Assembly (NCBI GenBank): GCA_963754235.1 | Contig: CAVWFK010000018.1 | Span: 62,001-126,000, forward strand | DNA from: DATAYA01 sp963754235 | Lineage (GTDB): Bacteria > Pseudomonadota > Alphaproteobacteria > Acetobacterales > Acetobacteraceae | Direction of reading: 5' to 3' | Length of the DNA: 64,000 nucleotides | Shown: positions 32,347 through 41,189 of the stretch, piece by piece | Numbering within the stretch: the stretch's first letter is position 1 | Layout of the letters: every line of letters begins with the position of its first letter | The notes under the pieces: generated by a model | Told to the model about the DNA's origin: nothing | The model's input: only the letters and a program-made list of their open reading frames with translations | Database searches by the model: none | Translations under genes and position numbers: made by a program

Positions 32347-33213
32347 CTAAGCGGTCGGGCCTCGCCGCCGGATCAGCCGAAGAGCCGCCAGCCCGATGCC
32401 CAGGAATCCCAGGGCAGCCGGCTCGGGGACGGCGGTGGTGGTGCCGGTCAACGAAAACACGGCATTGAACGGCCCCTGCCCGGTGATGTCGCTGCCGATG
32501 CGTGACCAATCCGGCGCGATCCCACCGGGGCCATCGTTGCGTATCCAGCTTTGCAGGTCAGCCGCGAACGGTGTGCCCGGCGGAAGGATCGGCTTCGCCG
32601 CCGAGAGCCAGAGGAAGTCGCCGGCATTTCCCAGGCCGACCTCGGGCCGGAAGAAGACGTGATCCACCCCGAGCGTGAAGGGCGTGTTGAAGGTGACGTT
32701 GAATTGCACCTCCTCACCGGTCACCGCACCCTCGCCGCCCGTGAACTGGTTGGGCAGCGGATTGATGCCGTTGACGACCGAGTTGGCGGCGGTGAAGTGC
32801 GGGTTAAGCACTTTCGTCGTGAAACTGAGCTCACCAAGCGCGCTGTTCGCGGTCGCGAAGGCGTTGTCGGACGGTGAATTCATCCGCGTCAGTACCCGGC
32901 CATCCGGCGGATTGGTCGAATCGATCGGAAACACGTGATAGAGTTCGACGTCGACATTGTTGACATTGGCAGGCGTCGCGCCGCCGACGAGCAGGCCGGT
33001 GAAGGTGGCGCTGTTGATGACGGTCGGGGCGGTGGTCACGAAATCGTCCGCGGTCTCCGTCTCAAGCTTGCCGGGACTCGCGGGGCGCGAGAGTGTGGCG
33101 ATCAGCCCGTCCGGATTGCCGGTGCTGAAGAAGAACGGATCGGCCTGCGCCGGCGTGGCGAGCCAGCAGCCTGCACCGCTCATGAGAAGATAGCCGAGGA
33201 CTCGCGCGTGCAT
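32347..33213 (-). CDS. PEP-CTERM sorted exported protein
   Basis: This 288-residue protein has a signal peptide (about 1-24, ending TPAQA). The body is rich in Asn, Thr and Gly. The C-terminal sorting signal is VPEPAALGFLGIGLAALRLIRRR: a PEP motif, a hydrophobic helix and a basic tail. Such proteins are cut by an exosortase and go to the surface or matrix. The body has no recognised domain. There is no exosortase in the window. The presence of the tag implies one elsewhere in the genome. Confidence 0.85.
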   Translation of the reverse strand: MHARVLGYLLMSGAGCWLATPAQADPFFFSTGNPDGLIATLSRPASPGKLETETADDFVTTAPTVINSATFTGLLVGGATPANVNNVDVELYHVFPIDSTNPPDGRVLTRMNSPSDNAFATANSALGELSFTTKVLNPHFTAANSVVNGINPLPNQFTGGEGAVTGEEVQFNVTFNTPFTLGVDHVFFRPEVGLGNAGDFLWLSAAKPILPPGTPFAADLQSWIRNDGPGGIAPDWSRIGSDITGQGPFNAVFSLTGTTTAVPEPAALGFLGIGLAALRLIRRRGPTA

Positions 33214-33346
33214 TGCATAACCCTCCCTGGCTTAACTTAATTGGTTATTACCGCGCAATAGTCTATCGCAATAGTTTGTCCGGAGTCACGATCGGCCATC
33301 CAGATCACAGGGTTGTGACGCAATCGCTACGATACGGACCCGTCGA

Positions 33347-34465
33347 TCAGACAGCGGTGCCCCAGAGATCGTGCGCCAGTTCCACCACCAGCTCGAGCTT
33401 CTGCCGCTGCATCTCGGGCGTGATCCGGTTGCCGTGGTGGGTGCTGGCAAAGCCGCATTGCGGGCTGACGCAAAGCTGATCCACGGGCGCGAACGCCGCT
33501 GCCTCCGCCACCCGCCGCTTCAGCACATCCTTGCTCTCCAGCTCCGGCATCTTGGTGCTGACCAGGCCGAGCACCAGCTTCTTGTTGGGCGGCAGATAGC
33601 GCAGCGGCTCGAAGTTGCCGGCGCGGTCGGTGTCGTATTCGACGAAGAAGCCATCGACGCCGATCTGGTTGAACACGGTCTCGGCCACCGGATCATAGCC
33701 GCCCTCGGCCATCCACATGCTCTGAAAATTGCCGCGGCACGTGTGCAGCGTGACCGCAAGGCCCGGCGGGCGGGCGGCGACGATCTCGTCCACCACCTCG
33801 GCGTATCGGGTCACGAGCTGCATCGGGTCCTCGCCGCCGGCCCGGACCTGCTCCTGGATCGACGCATCGCACAGGCAGGCGAACGACACGTCGTCGAGCT
33901 GCAAATAGGTCAAGCCGGCTTCGGCCAGGGCCGCGATCTCCGCCTGATACGCGGCGATGACGTCCGCCCAGAATGCCTCGATGTCGGGATACGCGGCATC
34001 ATCGATCGCGGCGCGGCCGCCGCGCAGATGCAGCCAGGTCGGGGAGGGAATGCAGACCTTCGGCGTCCGCCTGGTCGCCGAGCGCAGGAACGCGAAGTCC
34101 CGCACCATGATCGGCGGCCCGTGGCGCACCTTGTCCCGCACCGCGAGCATGGAATGGGTCTGCCCGGTCTCGCCGTGCGCGCCGCGAAAGCCGATCGCGT
34201 AATCGCCTTGCGTCGCCTCGATGCCATCGAGTGCCGTCAAGAAATCGGTGTGCCACATGGCGCGGCGGAACTCGCCGTCGGTGATGCCGTGCAATCCGAC
34301 CTGTTCCTGCATGTGGATCGCGTCACGGATGCAGCGGTCCTCGATTTCGCGTAGGCGCGCGGGCGTGATCTGGCCCGCTGCGGCATCGGCGCGGGCCTGC
34401 GCGAGCTCCGGCGGGCGCAGCAGGCTGCCGACATGGTCGGCGCGGAACGGCGGCGTCGTGGTCAT
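33347..34465 (-). CDS. Cobalamin-independent methionine synthase II-like protein (MetE C-terminal family)
   Basis: This 372-residue protein matches the C-terminal catalytic barrel of MetE without the N-terminal barrel. It has RADHVGSLLRP at the start, LTYLQLDDVSFACLCD in the middle, and zinc ligands in LHTCRGN and SPQCGFAST. Such stand-alone forms use methyl donors other than polyglutamyl methyltetrahydrofolate, or act in degradative demethylation. The start overlaps the stop of the upstream dehydrogenase gene, and a carboxymuconolactone decarboxylase gene precedes both. A catabolic role is therefore more likely than methionine synthesis. Confidence 0.85.
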   Translation of the reverse strand: MTTTPPFRADHVGSLLRPPELAQARADAAAGQITPARLREIEDRCIRDAIHMQEQVGLHGITDGEFRRAMWHTDFLTALDGIEATQGDYAIGFRGAHGETGQTHSMLAVRDKVRHGPPIMVRDFAFLRSATRRTPKVCIPSPTWLHLRGGRAAIDDAAYPDIEAFWADVIAAYQAEIAALAEAGLTYLQLDDVSFACLCDASIQEQVRAGGEDPMQLVTRYAEVVDEIVAARPPGLAVTLHTCRGNFQSMWMAEGGYDPVAETVFNQIGVDGFFVEYDTDRAGNFEPLRYLPPNKKLVLGLVSTKMPELESKDVLKRRVAEAAAFAPVDQLCVSPQCGFASTHHGNRITPEMQRQKLELVVELAHDLWGTAV

Positions 34466-35364
34466 GCCTTCTCCCCCTCGGTTGCGGCGGTGCGCAGTTC
34501 GGTGCCCGCCAGACGCTCGGAAAACTTTGCCATCGCGGTGTGGTCCTGTGCGCCCCCGAGTGTCGCCGCGGCCGCCATCCAGAGTTCGCGGCAGAGGGAA
34601 GCGAACGGCGCGGGTGTGGCACTCGCGTGTGCGATATCGAGCGCGATGCCGAGATCCTTCGCCATCAGATCGAGGCCGAAGCCCGACGCGAAGCGGCGGG
34701 AGAGCACGTGCTGCGCGAACTTCCTCTGCGTGCTGTTGTTCATCCCCGAGGAGACGTTCAGCACTTCGACCATCATGGCCGGATCGAGGCCCCATTTTTG
34801 CCCGATCAGCAGCGCCTCGATGCCGATCAGAAAGCCGCCGGCGGAGACGAGGTTGTTCAGCGCCTTCATCGCCTGCCCCGAGCCGATCGGCCCGGTGCGC
34901 AGCAGCCGCGATCCCATTGCTTCCAACAGCGGCGTCGCGCGCGCCACATCGGCATCCGCGCCGCCCACCATGATCGCGAGCTGGCCTGTCTCCGCCCGCG
35001 CGACCCCGCCCGAGACCGGCGCGTCAATCAGGGCACAGCCCGCCTGTGCCGCGCGCTCGGCGAGGTCGCGCGTGATTGCAGGCACGCCGGAGGTCATCTC
35101 GATCAGCAGCGTCCCCGGTGGCAAGGCGGGCAGCACGCGGTCCATCACCTCGGCCACGATCGCGCTGGTGGGGAGGATGGTGATGATCGCCTCGCTCTCG
35201 CCCGCCAGCGAGTCGAGGGATGCGGCCGAGCCACCCACCTCGCGCGCGAACGCGGAGGCGCGCTCGGGCCGGCTGTCGTGCACGCGCACTTCGTGGCCGG
35301 CGCGCAGCAGAGAGGCGGCCATCGGCCAGCCCATGTTGCCGATGCCGATGACGCCCACGCGCAT
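34462..35364 (-). CDS. 3-hydroxyisobutyrate dehydrogenase-like NAD(P)-dependent oxidoreductase
   Basis: This 300-residue beta-hydroxyacid dehydrogenase has the nucleotide-binding motif GIGNMGWPMA, the substrate loop DAPVSGGVARAETG, and the catalytic lysine in GSGQAMKALNN. The family oxidises 3-hydroxyisobutyrate, tartronate semialdehyde or related hydroxy acids. It sits between the carboxymuconolactone decarboxylase-like gene (6 bases) and the MetE-like gene (4-base overlap), indicating a three-gene operon. Confidence 0.9.
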   Translation of the reverse strand: MRVGVIGIGNMGWPMAASLLRAGHEVRVHDSRPERASAFAREVGGSAASLDSLAGESEAIITILPTSAIVAEVMDRVLPALPPGTLLIEMTSGVPAITRDLAERAAQAGCALIDAPVSGGVARAETGQLAIMVGGADADVARATPLLEAMGSRLLRTGPIGSGQAMKALNNLVSAGGFLIGIEALLIGQKWGLDPAMMVEVLNVSSGMNNSTQRKFAQHVLSRRFASGFGLDLMAKDLGIALDIAHASATPAPFASLCRELWMAAAATLGGAQDHTAMAKFSERLAGTELRTAATEGEKA

Positions 35365-35370
35365 CCGCGG

Positions 35371-35778
35371 CTAGCCTGCGGCCTTGGCGTCGGCTTCCTT
35401 GAACACCTCGGCGGCGGTCTTGAAGGCATCGAGGCCCGCGGGGATGCCGCAATAGATGCAGGCCTGCAAAAGGATTTCCTTGATCTCCTCGCGCGTGACG
35501 CCGTTGGTGAGCGCGCCCCGCAAATGCAGCCGCAGCTCGTTCGGGCGATTGAGGGCGGTCAGCATCGCGAGGTTCAACATGCTGCGCTGCTTGCGGGCGA
35601 GGCCCGGACGGGTCCAGATCTCGCCCCAGCAATACTCGGTGGTGATCTTCTGGAACGCGCGCATGAAATCGTCCGCACGCGCGAGCAATTCGGCCACGTA
35701 ATCGGCCCCCAGCACCTCGCGCCGCACCGCGAGGCCACGGGCGAACAGCTCGCTTGCGTATTCCGGATGCTCGGCCAT
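35371..35778 (-). CDS. Carboxymuconolactone decarboxylase family protein
   Basis: A 135-residue all-helical protein. The motif TEYCWGEIWTRPGLARKQRSMLNLAMLTALNRPNEL and the tail ILLQACIYCGIPAGLDAF match the PcaC-like branch, in which the enzyme removes CO2 from 4-carboxymuconolactone in aromatic ring cleavage. The CIYCG pair could also support an alkylhydroperoxidase-type role. The ATG at 35778 follows GGGGAGGGCG. It is the first gene of the three-gene operon running to 33347. Confidence 0.85.
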   Translation of the reverse strand: MAEHPEYASELFARGLAVRREVLGADYVAELLARADDFMRAFQKITTEYCWGEIWTRPGLARKQRSMLNLAMLTALNRPNELRLHLRGALTNGVTREEIKEILLQACIYCGIPAGLDAFKTAAEVFKEADAKAAG

Positions 35779-35851
35779 GACGCCCTCCCCTTTCCTGGCG
35801 AGCGGGAAGGCTAGAGACTGCGACCGATACCGGCAAGCTACGGGGGATGCG

Positions 35852-36646
35852 ATGACCACGCCGCTCTATGAGATCCTGGCGCTGCGCTACGCCACGGTGC
35901 AGGAGCGCCGGCAAGGCGAGAACCTGATCTTCCCCGACGACCACGCGGCGGTGATGCCGATCGACTACTATTTGTGGGCGATCCGCGGCGAGGGCCGGAC
36001 GATCGTGGTCGATACCGGCTTTGGCGACGCCGCCGCCGCGAAGCGCGGGCGGACCTTGCTGCGTCACCCGCTCGCCGCGTTGCGGGAGGCCGGCATCGAC
36101 CCGGCTACGGTCGCCGACGTGGTGATCAGCCACCTGCACTGGGATCATGCCGGCAACCTCGATGCCTTCCCGAAAGCCATGTTCCATTTGCAGGACAGCG
36201 AGATGGCGTTCTCGACCGGGCGCTGCATGTGCCACGGGCTGTTCCGCCGGCCGATGGATGTGGAGGACGTGGTGGCCACGGTGCGCCACGTCTATGCCGA
36301 GCGGGTGCGGTTTCACGACGGTACCGCCGAGATCGCTCCCGGGATCACGCTGCATCTGGCGGCGGGGCATTCGGGCGGGTTGCAGATCGTGCGGGTGCCG
36401 ACCGCGCGCGGCTGGGTGGTGGTGGCGAGCGATGCCGCGCATTTCTACGCCAATATCCGCGACCGCAATCCGTTCCCGCTGGTGGTGGACGTGCGCGGGA
36501 TGCTCGCCGGCTGGCTGCTGTGCGAGGAGCTGGCCGACGGGCCGGATCATATAATTCCGGGGCATGACCCGGAGGTGCTGCGGCGGTTTCCGGCGGCGCC
36601 GGGGCTTGCCGATACGGTGCGGGTCGATTTGGCACCGGAACGCTAG
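35852..36646 (+). CDS. MBL-fold hydrolase, N-acyl homoserine lactonase-like
   Basis: This 264-residue metallo-beta-lactamase-fold protein has the zinc motif SHLHWDHAGNLDAFP, then AAGHSGGLQIV, ASDAAHFYANI and IIPGHDPEVL as further ligand blocks. The layout, with a metal-bridging aspartate in DAAHF, fits the AttM/AiiA-like lactonase group. The natural lactone is unknown. It is divergent from the carboxymuconolactone operon, with 73 bases between the starts, so it could act in the same aromatic or lactone pathway. Confidence 0.82.
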   Translation: MTTPLYEILALRYATVQERRQGENLIFPDDHAAVMPIDYYLWAIRGEGRTIVVDTGFGDAAAAKRGRTLLRHPLAALREAGIDPATVADVVISHLHWDHAGNLDAFPKAMFHLQDSEMAFSTGRCMCHGLFRRPMDVEDVVATVRHVYAERVRFHDGTAEIAPGITLHLAAGHSGGLQIVRVPTARGWVVVASDAAHFYANIRDRNPFPLVVDVRGMLAGWLLCEELADGPDHIIPGHDPEVLRRFPAAPGLADTVRVDLAPER

Positions 36647-36650
36647 GAAC

Positions 36651-36788
36651 TGCTCCTCTCCGCCCGCGCTTGCGGGGGGAGAGGCTGGGTGAGGTGGGTG
36701 ATGCGGCCAATACCGGTGCACCGAGCCAGCCGGCAGGCCCACCTCTCCCCGACCCTCTCCCCCCGCAAGCGCGGGCGGAGAGGGAGAA
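36651..36788 (+). repeat. Dispersed ~138-bp hairpin element, copy 3
   Basis: Near-identical to 24281-24418, including the inner block CACCGAGCCAGCCGGCAGGC. It starts 5 bases after the stop of the MBL hydrolase. Just beyond its right end, CCTCAGAACAG occurs at 36816 and 36864. This is the complement of the core of the tandem array next to copy 1. Confidence 0.88.
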
Positions 36789-36804
36789 TGGCGGTCGTCG
36801 CCGG

Positions 36805-37449
36805 TCAGGGCTCTACCTCAGAACAGGAGTTGGCGATCCCACCACCGGGTGGGGAAAGCGGCGCCTCAGAACAGGGCTGGGGCCGGCGTGGGTGGGTGGC
36901 ACTCCGTGGCCAGTCCATCCCGAACCGCCATGGTCCGCCACCGGCGAGGTGAGATGGTGCCGGCTGGTCGGAGGGTCGCGCCGCTGCCTCCTCCGGCCGG
37001 CCCGGCTGCTGCACCTCCTCGTGGCTTGTCACGGCGGGGTCCGGCTCGGCCGCGGGCTCACCGCTATCGGGCGCCGCGTCGGCATCGGGGGAATCATCGG
37101 CGGCCGGCTCGGCGGCCGGCTCGGCGGGCGGCTCGGCGGGCTGCTCCGGCGGGCACGGCTCCTCCGGCTGTTCGTCGCCCCGCTCTTCATCGCCCGGCAG
37201 CGGCAGGATCAGTCCGTCCGCCCACTTCACCTGCTGTTTCGGTCGCCCGTAGCGGCGGTCGAGCAGCCCCATCGCCGCCGCGACGCGCGCCCGGGCCGGC
37301 ACTTTGCGGTCCCGCACGATCTCCATCAGCGTCATCACCAGTTCCGGGGCCAGCGCCTCGATCAGGTCGCGCGCCTGCTGCACCGCCCGCGGCCGCCCGC
37401 CAGGGTTGCCGCTGGCGCCGGCCACGAATCGCCCGTCCTCGTTTCTCAT
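36805..37449 (-). CDS. DUF5681-type protein with long acidic Pro/Glu/Ala tail
   Basis: The protein from ATG 37449 has 214 residues. The N-terminus MRNEDGRFVAGASGNPGGRP is the hallmark of DUF5681 proteins, which occur in phage and plasmid neighbourhoods and have no proven function. A helical part (about 25-75) follows, then about 60 residues dominated by Glu, Pro, Ala and Asp. The last 40 codons run through the DNA carrying CCTCAGAACAG motifs, so the true end may have been extended by repeat insertion. Confidence 0.65.
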   Translation of the reverse strand: MRNEDGRFVAGASGNPGGRPRAVQQARDLIEALAPELVMTLMEIVRDRKVPARARVAAAMGLLDRRYGRPKQQVKWADGLILPLPGDEERGDEQPEEPCPPEQPAEPPAEPAAEPAADDSPDADAAPDSGEPAAEPDPAVTSHEEVQQPGRPEEAAARPSDQPAPSHLAGGGPWRFGMDWPRSATHPRRPQPCSEAPLSPPGGGIANSCSEVEP

Positions 37450-37638
37450 GTGTCGATCCCGTTGCTCGCACCGCTGCGTCGAGACCCTTGCCGTCGAGCG
37501 CGGGAGCGGCGCTGTCGTAGACACGGTTTCTAACATCTGCGCTGCCAGATGTCAAGGCCACTGTCTGGCGGCCGCGAAAAGCTCTTTTGTGAGCCATTTG
37601 TGCCGATTACGATGACAGTTCGCGCGGGAGCACGCTTC

Positions 37639-38343
37639 ATGACCGATATCGGCCTGTTCGAGGCGATGTATTCGGCTCGCGCCCTGCGGCGATTGAAGCC
37701 CGATCCCGTACCGGAAGAGCTGATCACACAAATTCTGGATGCGGCGATCCGCGCCCCGTCAGCCGGAAACGCACAGAACTGGGCCTTCGTGGTGGTGCGC
37801 GACGCTCGCCTGCGAGCTGGGCTGGGGAGCATCTATCGGGAGGCCTCCAACATCGCTGCCGCCTTCTACGAGGCGCGCGGCCGTCCGGCCCATATGAGCG
37901 AAGAGCAATGGCGGCGAATGATGTCGTCGGGCGCCTATCTGTGGGAGCATGTGGGGGACGCGCCGGTGCTGCTGATCCCATGTCTGGTGCAGCGCGACGT
38001 GCCGCCGATCGAGGCGCTCGCGCCCGCGATGCAGGGCACCTATCAGGACGAGATCGCCTATCTGGACCGAATCCGCGGCGCCAGCATCTATCCCGCCGTG
38101 CAGAACATCATCCTCGCCTGCCGCGCGCTGGGGTTGGGCACCGTCATCACCACCAACCACCTTCGCTGCGAGGACAAGGTGAAATCGCTGCTGGGGCTGC
38201 CGGCGAACGCGGAGACCTTCGCGCTGATGCCGATTGGCTATCCGCTCGGCAAATTCGGGCCCTTGGCGCGGCGCCCGTTGCACGAGGTGGCCTATGCCGA
38301 TCGTTGGGCAACGCCATGGCCGGAGGCGCCGGTTGCAGGCTGA
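37639..38343 (+). CDS. Nitroreductase family protein
   Basis: A 234-residue flavoprotein-like sequence: YSARALRRLKPDPVPEELITQILDAAIRAPSAGNAQNW is the N-terminal FMN-binding block, and QNIILACRALGLGTVITT is the central helix of the family. It may reduce nitro, quinone or ene substrates with NAD(P)H. The closest group by eye is the acg/NfnB-like branch with a PLGKFGPLARRPLHEVAY ending. Starts at 37612 or earlier are possible, but the ATG at 37639 gives the normal N-terminus. The adenine deaminase gene starts 15 bases later, so the two are co-transcribed. Confidence 0.82.
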   Translation: MTDIGLFEAMYSARALRRLKPDPVPEELITQILDAAIRAPSAGNAQNWAFVVVRDARLRAGLGSIYREASNIAAAFYEARGRPAHMSEEQWRRMMSSGAYLWEHVGDAPVLLIPCLVQRDVPPIEALAPAMQGTYQDEIAYLDRIRGASIYPAVQNIILACRALGLGTVITTNHLRCEDKVKSLLGLPANAETFALMPIGYPLGKFGPLARRPLHEVAYADRWATPWPEAPVAG

Positions 38344-38357
38344 ATAGGGTGCGGAGA

Positions 38358-40067
38358 ATGGAGGCTCAAGACCTCGCCAGGATGATCGCGCAAGGGCGCG
38401 GTGCTGAGACAGCGGACCTCGTCATCAAGGGTGCTCGGCTGCTCGATCTCGTCACCGGAGCCCTCGCCCGGACCGACATCGCGATCTGTGGCGACCGCAT
38501 CGTCGGCAGCTACGGCGAGTACCGCGGGACGCGCGAGATCGACGCGCGCAACCTGATCGCGGTGCCCGGCTTCATCGATACGCACTGCCATTTGGAATCC
38601 TCGCTCCTCACCCCGGACGAGTTCGACCGCTGCGTGCTGATGCACGGCACGACCACGGTGATCTGCGATCCGCATGAGATCGCGAACGTCCTCGGCGCCG
38701 AGGGCATCCGCTACGTCCTGGAGAGCGCCGCACACACGGCGCTGGACCTGCGCGTGCAGTTGTCGAGTTGCGTGCCGGCGACGCATCTGGAGACCGCGGG
38801 CGCTCGGCTCGACGCCGCCGACCTCGCCCCCTTCATCGGGCACGAGAAGGTCATCGGGCTGGCCGAGTTCATGAACGTGCCCGGCGTGCTGCGGGGCGAT
38901 CCCGGCTGCCTGGAGAAGTTGCTGCTGTTCCAGAATGGCCACATCGACGGGCACGCGCCGCTGCTGCGCGGCCTCGACCTCAACGGCTATCTGGCCGCCG
39001 GCATCCGCACCGACCACGAAACGACGACCGCGGCCGAGGCGCGCGAGAAGCTGGCCAAAGGCATGACCGTACTGATCCGGGAGGGTTCGGTCTGCAAGGA
39101 CCTCAATGCACTGGTCGAGATCATCTCGGTCGAGGCCTCGCCCTGGCTTGCCTTCTGCACCGACGACCGCAACCCGCTCGACATCGCCGAACAAGGCCAT
39201 CTCGACTTCATGATCCGCACGGCGATTGCACGCGGCGCGCCGCCGCTTGCGGTCTATCGGGCGGCCACGATCTCGGGCGCCCGCGCCTTCGGCCTCAGGG
39301 ACCGCGGCATGGTGGCACCCGGGCGGCGCGCCGATCTGGTGCTGATCGACGACCTCGCGGCCTGCGGGGTGCGGGCGGTGATCTCGGCGGGGCGGCTCGT
39401 GAATGAGGCCCTGTTCGCCTCGCGGGGCCGTCGGGTGGCCCCGATCGGCCTCGCTTCGATGCGGGCGCGCCCCGTGACCGCCGCGCACTTCCGCGCGGCA
39501 GGACCCGGTCCTGCAACGCCGGTGATCGGCGTCGTGCCGCGCAAGATCATCACCCTGCACCTGACGTTGGACCTGCCCTACCGCGACGGGGCGCGCCACA
39601 TCGACCTCGACCAGGACGTGGTCAAGGTCGCGGTGGTGGAGCGGCACGGGGTCAACGGCAATATCGGCGTCGGCTTCGTTCGCGGCTTCACCCTGAGGCG
39701 CGGCGCCATCGCGTCCTCGGTCGGGCACGACAGCCACAACATCACCGTGGTCGGCGCGAACGATGCCGATATGGCGCTGGGCGTGAACCGGCTCGGCGAG
39801 ATCGGCGGCGGCTTCGTCGTCGCCGAGGGCGGCCGCGTGCTGGCGGAACTGGCGCTGCCCGTGGCCGGGCTGATGAGCCTGCGGCCGTTCGAGGAGGTGC
39901 GCGCCGCGCTGGGGCCGCTGCGCGCGGCGGCCCGGGACGCGCTTGGCGTGGGCCTGCCCGAGCCGTTCCTTCAGGTCGCGTTCCTGCCGCTGCCGGTGGT
40001 GCCGCACCTGAAAATTACCGATCGCGGCATGGTCGACGTGGATCGCTTCGTGCTGCTGGAGGGGTAA
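38358..40067 (+). CDS. ade: Adenine deaminase
   Basis: This 569-residue amidohydrolase has the metal site GFIDTHCHLESSLLTP, then VICDPHEIANVLG, VPATHLETAGA and IGLAEFMNVPGVL. A C-terminal adenine-deaminase domain carries GNIGVGFVRGFTLRRGAIASSVGHDSHNI. The enzyme turns adenine into hypoxanthine for purine salvage, with a di-metal centre. Length and motifs are complete. The 295 bases after the stop, up to higA, contain nothing I recognise. Confidence 0.93.
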   Translation: MEAQDLARMIAQGRGAETADLVIKGARLLDLVTGALARTDIAICGDRIVGSYGEYRGTREIDARNLIAVPGFIDTHCHLESSLLTPDEFDRCVLMHGTTTVICDPHEIANVLGAEGIRYVLESAAHTALDLRVQLSSCVPATHLETAGARLDAADLAPFIGHEKVIGLAEFMNVPGVLRGDPGCLEKLLLFQNGHIDGHAPLLRGLDLNGYLAAGIRTDHETTTAAEAREKLAKGMTVLIREGSVCKDLNALVEIISVEASPWLAFCTDDRNPLDIAEQGHLDFMIRTAIARGAPPLAVYRAATISGARAFGLRDRGMVAPGRRADLVLIDDLAACGVRAVISAGRLVNEALFASRGRRVAPIGLASMRARPVTAAHFRAAGPGPATPVIGVVPRKIITLHLTLDLPYRDGARHIDLDQDVVKVAVVERHGVNGNIGVGFVRGFTLRRGAIASSVGHDSHNITVVGANDADMALGVNRLGEIGGGFVVAEGGRVLAELALPVAGLMSLRPFEEVRAALGPLRAAARDALGVGLPEPFLQVAFLPLPVVPHLKITDRGMVDVDRFVLLEG

Positions 40068-40362
40068 TCTCGCGCCTCCGGGCCTGGGGCATGACGGGAA
40101 AGGCGCCTCTTTCAGCCGGGCCCCTGCCCGCCAAAGGCCCTGATCCGCAGGCCGGACGTTGCTCCGGCGGCTATCCGCGCTCGCCAGCCGGCGCGCGTCG
40201 CCGGGCGGTCGTTGGCGTGGCTGCAGCGCGGCTTCACCAGGAGCGCAGAGTGCCCCTCTGCGGACCACTGACCGATGTGGCGGTCGCGCGCTCTGCGACA
40301 ACCCACCACCACCGGATATGCCGCATTCCCCCCGCTGCAAGTCTGCGCGTTGACATACTGCA

Positions 40363-40701
40363 TCAGGCCCGGACAGATGAGCATGCCTTGTGAGCGCGGC
40401 CTCCCGTAAACCGCTTCACGTCGATTTCGCCCGCCCGCTGCCGCATGATGTACCCGTCATGCCATGCCTGCATGCGCAGCAACGTATCCATGTTGATGCC
40501 GAAAGCCTTCTCGATCCGAAGCGCCATTTCGGGCGACAGGGCGGCGTTGCCGTTCACGAGATCGGACAGGGTGGCGCGGCGCACGCCCAGCACCTCGGCG
40601 GCGCGGGCCACGGACAGGCCCAGTTCGTTCAGGATCTCCTCGCGGATGAATTCGCCGGGCGACGACGGCTTCATGCCGATTTTTACAGGTGCGTCGTCCA
40701 T
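40363..40701 (-). CDS. higA: HigA-type antitoxin (XRE family)
   Basis: This 112-residue protein opens with KPSSPGEFIREEILNELGLSVARAAEVLGVRRATLSDLVNG, a helix-turn-helix exactly as in HigA antitoxins. MALRIEKAFGINMDTLLRMQAWHD follows. The tail after about residue 95 (RFTGGRAHKACSSVRA) is longer than usual and may be a non-native extension. The start overlaps the higB stop, so toxin comes first and antitoxin second, the normal higBA order. Confidence 0.92.
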   Translation of the reverse strand: MDDAPVKIGMKPSSPGEFIREEILNELGLSVARAAEVLGVRRATLSDLVNGNAALSPEMALRIEKAFGINMDTLLRMQAWHDGYIMRQRAGEIDVKRFTGGRAHKACSSVRA

Positions 40702-40985
40702 CAGTGATAGTCCTCCAGATTGAGGTTGCAGAGTTCTCCGGCATCGAGGGTGAAGGTGATCCGCCAATTGCCGGACACTGACACGCTCCACGTTCCGGCG
40801 CGGTCGCCGGCAAGCTGGTGGATGCGCCAGCCGGGCGGACCCTGCACCCCGTCCATGTCCTGGGCCGCAATCAGGACGGTCAGGATGCGGCGCACCCGGT
40901 TCGTGAGATCGGGCCGGATCTCCCGGTCGTCGTCATGCTCTACGAAGCGTTTCAGGCCCTTGTGGCGGATATTCCGCACCCTCAC
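40701..40985 (-). CDS. higB: HigB-type toxin (RelE-fold mRNA interferase)
   Basis: This 94-residue protein is the normal length for HigB. Motifs are IRHKGLKRFVEHDD at the start, LAGDRAGTWSVSVSGNWRITF in the core, and the C-terminal LCNLNLEDYH. HigB cuts mRNA on the ribosome and is neutralised by HigA. The operator candidate lies about 10 bases before the start codon. Confidence 0.93.
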   Translation of the reverse strand: MRVRNIRHKGLKRFVEHDDDREIRPDLTNRVRRILTVLIAAQDMDGVQGPPGWRIHQLAGDRAGTWSVSVSGNWRITFTLDAGELCNLNLEDYH

Positions 40986-40994
40986 GTCTCTGGA

Positions 40995-41011
40995 GTACGG
41001 TAACGCCGTAC
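40995..41011. promoter_or_regulatory. Candidate higBA operator
   Basis: The bases GTACGGTAACGCCGTAC form a six-base inverted repeat with a five-base spacer, immediately upstream of higB. HigA proteins repress their own operon at such short palindromes. The assignment rests on position and symmetry only. Confidence 0.5.
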
Positions 41012-41080
41012 GAATTGCAAGCCCTTTTGTCGCGGTGCTGCGATGACAACTGGTGCTGAACGGTACAGCAGGCTCGCTCT

Positions 41081-41111
41081 ACTGGGCACGCCAGACACTC
41101 CGCGTAATGCG
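41081..41111 (-). pseudogene. Remnant of an nrdA 3' end (possible attachment-site copy)
   Basis: On the minus strand the bases encode HYAECLACP, close to the nrdA C-terminus YEECLACQ at 46443-46470. At DNA level the two 30-base stretches differ at only two positions plus one extra G. Removing that G restores CQ and a stop. The copies lie in the same orientation 5.4 kb apart, as expected for a duplicated integration target or a leftover of a second nrdA. Confidence 0.6.
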
Positions 41112-41189
41112 TGATCAGGGGCGCCGCAGCGGCCGGGGGGCGGTCCTGGGCCTCGCCGCGTCGAAGCCGGTCGCGCCGGTGCGCGACGC

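Noticed and set aside
40091..40393. Short ORFs on both strands between ade and higA
   Set aside because: No protein-like motifs, no ribosome site, and equal openness on both strands.
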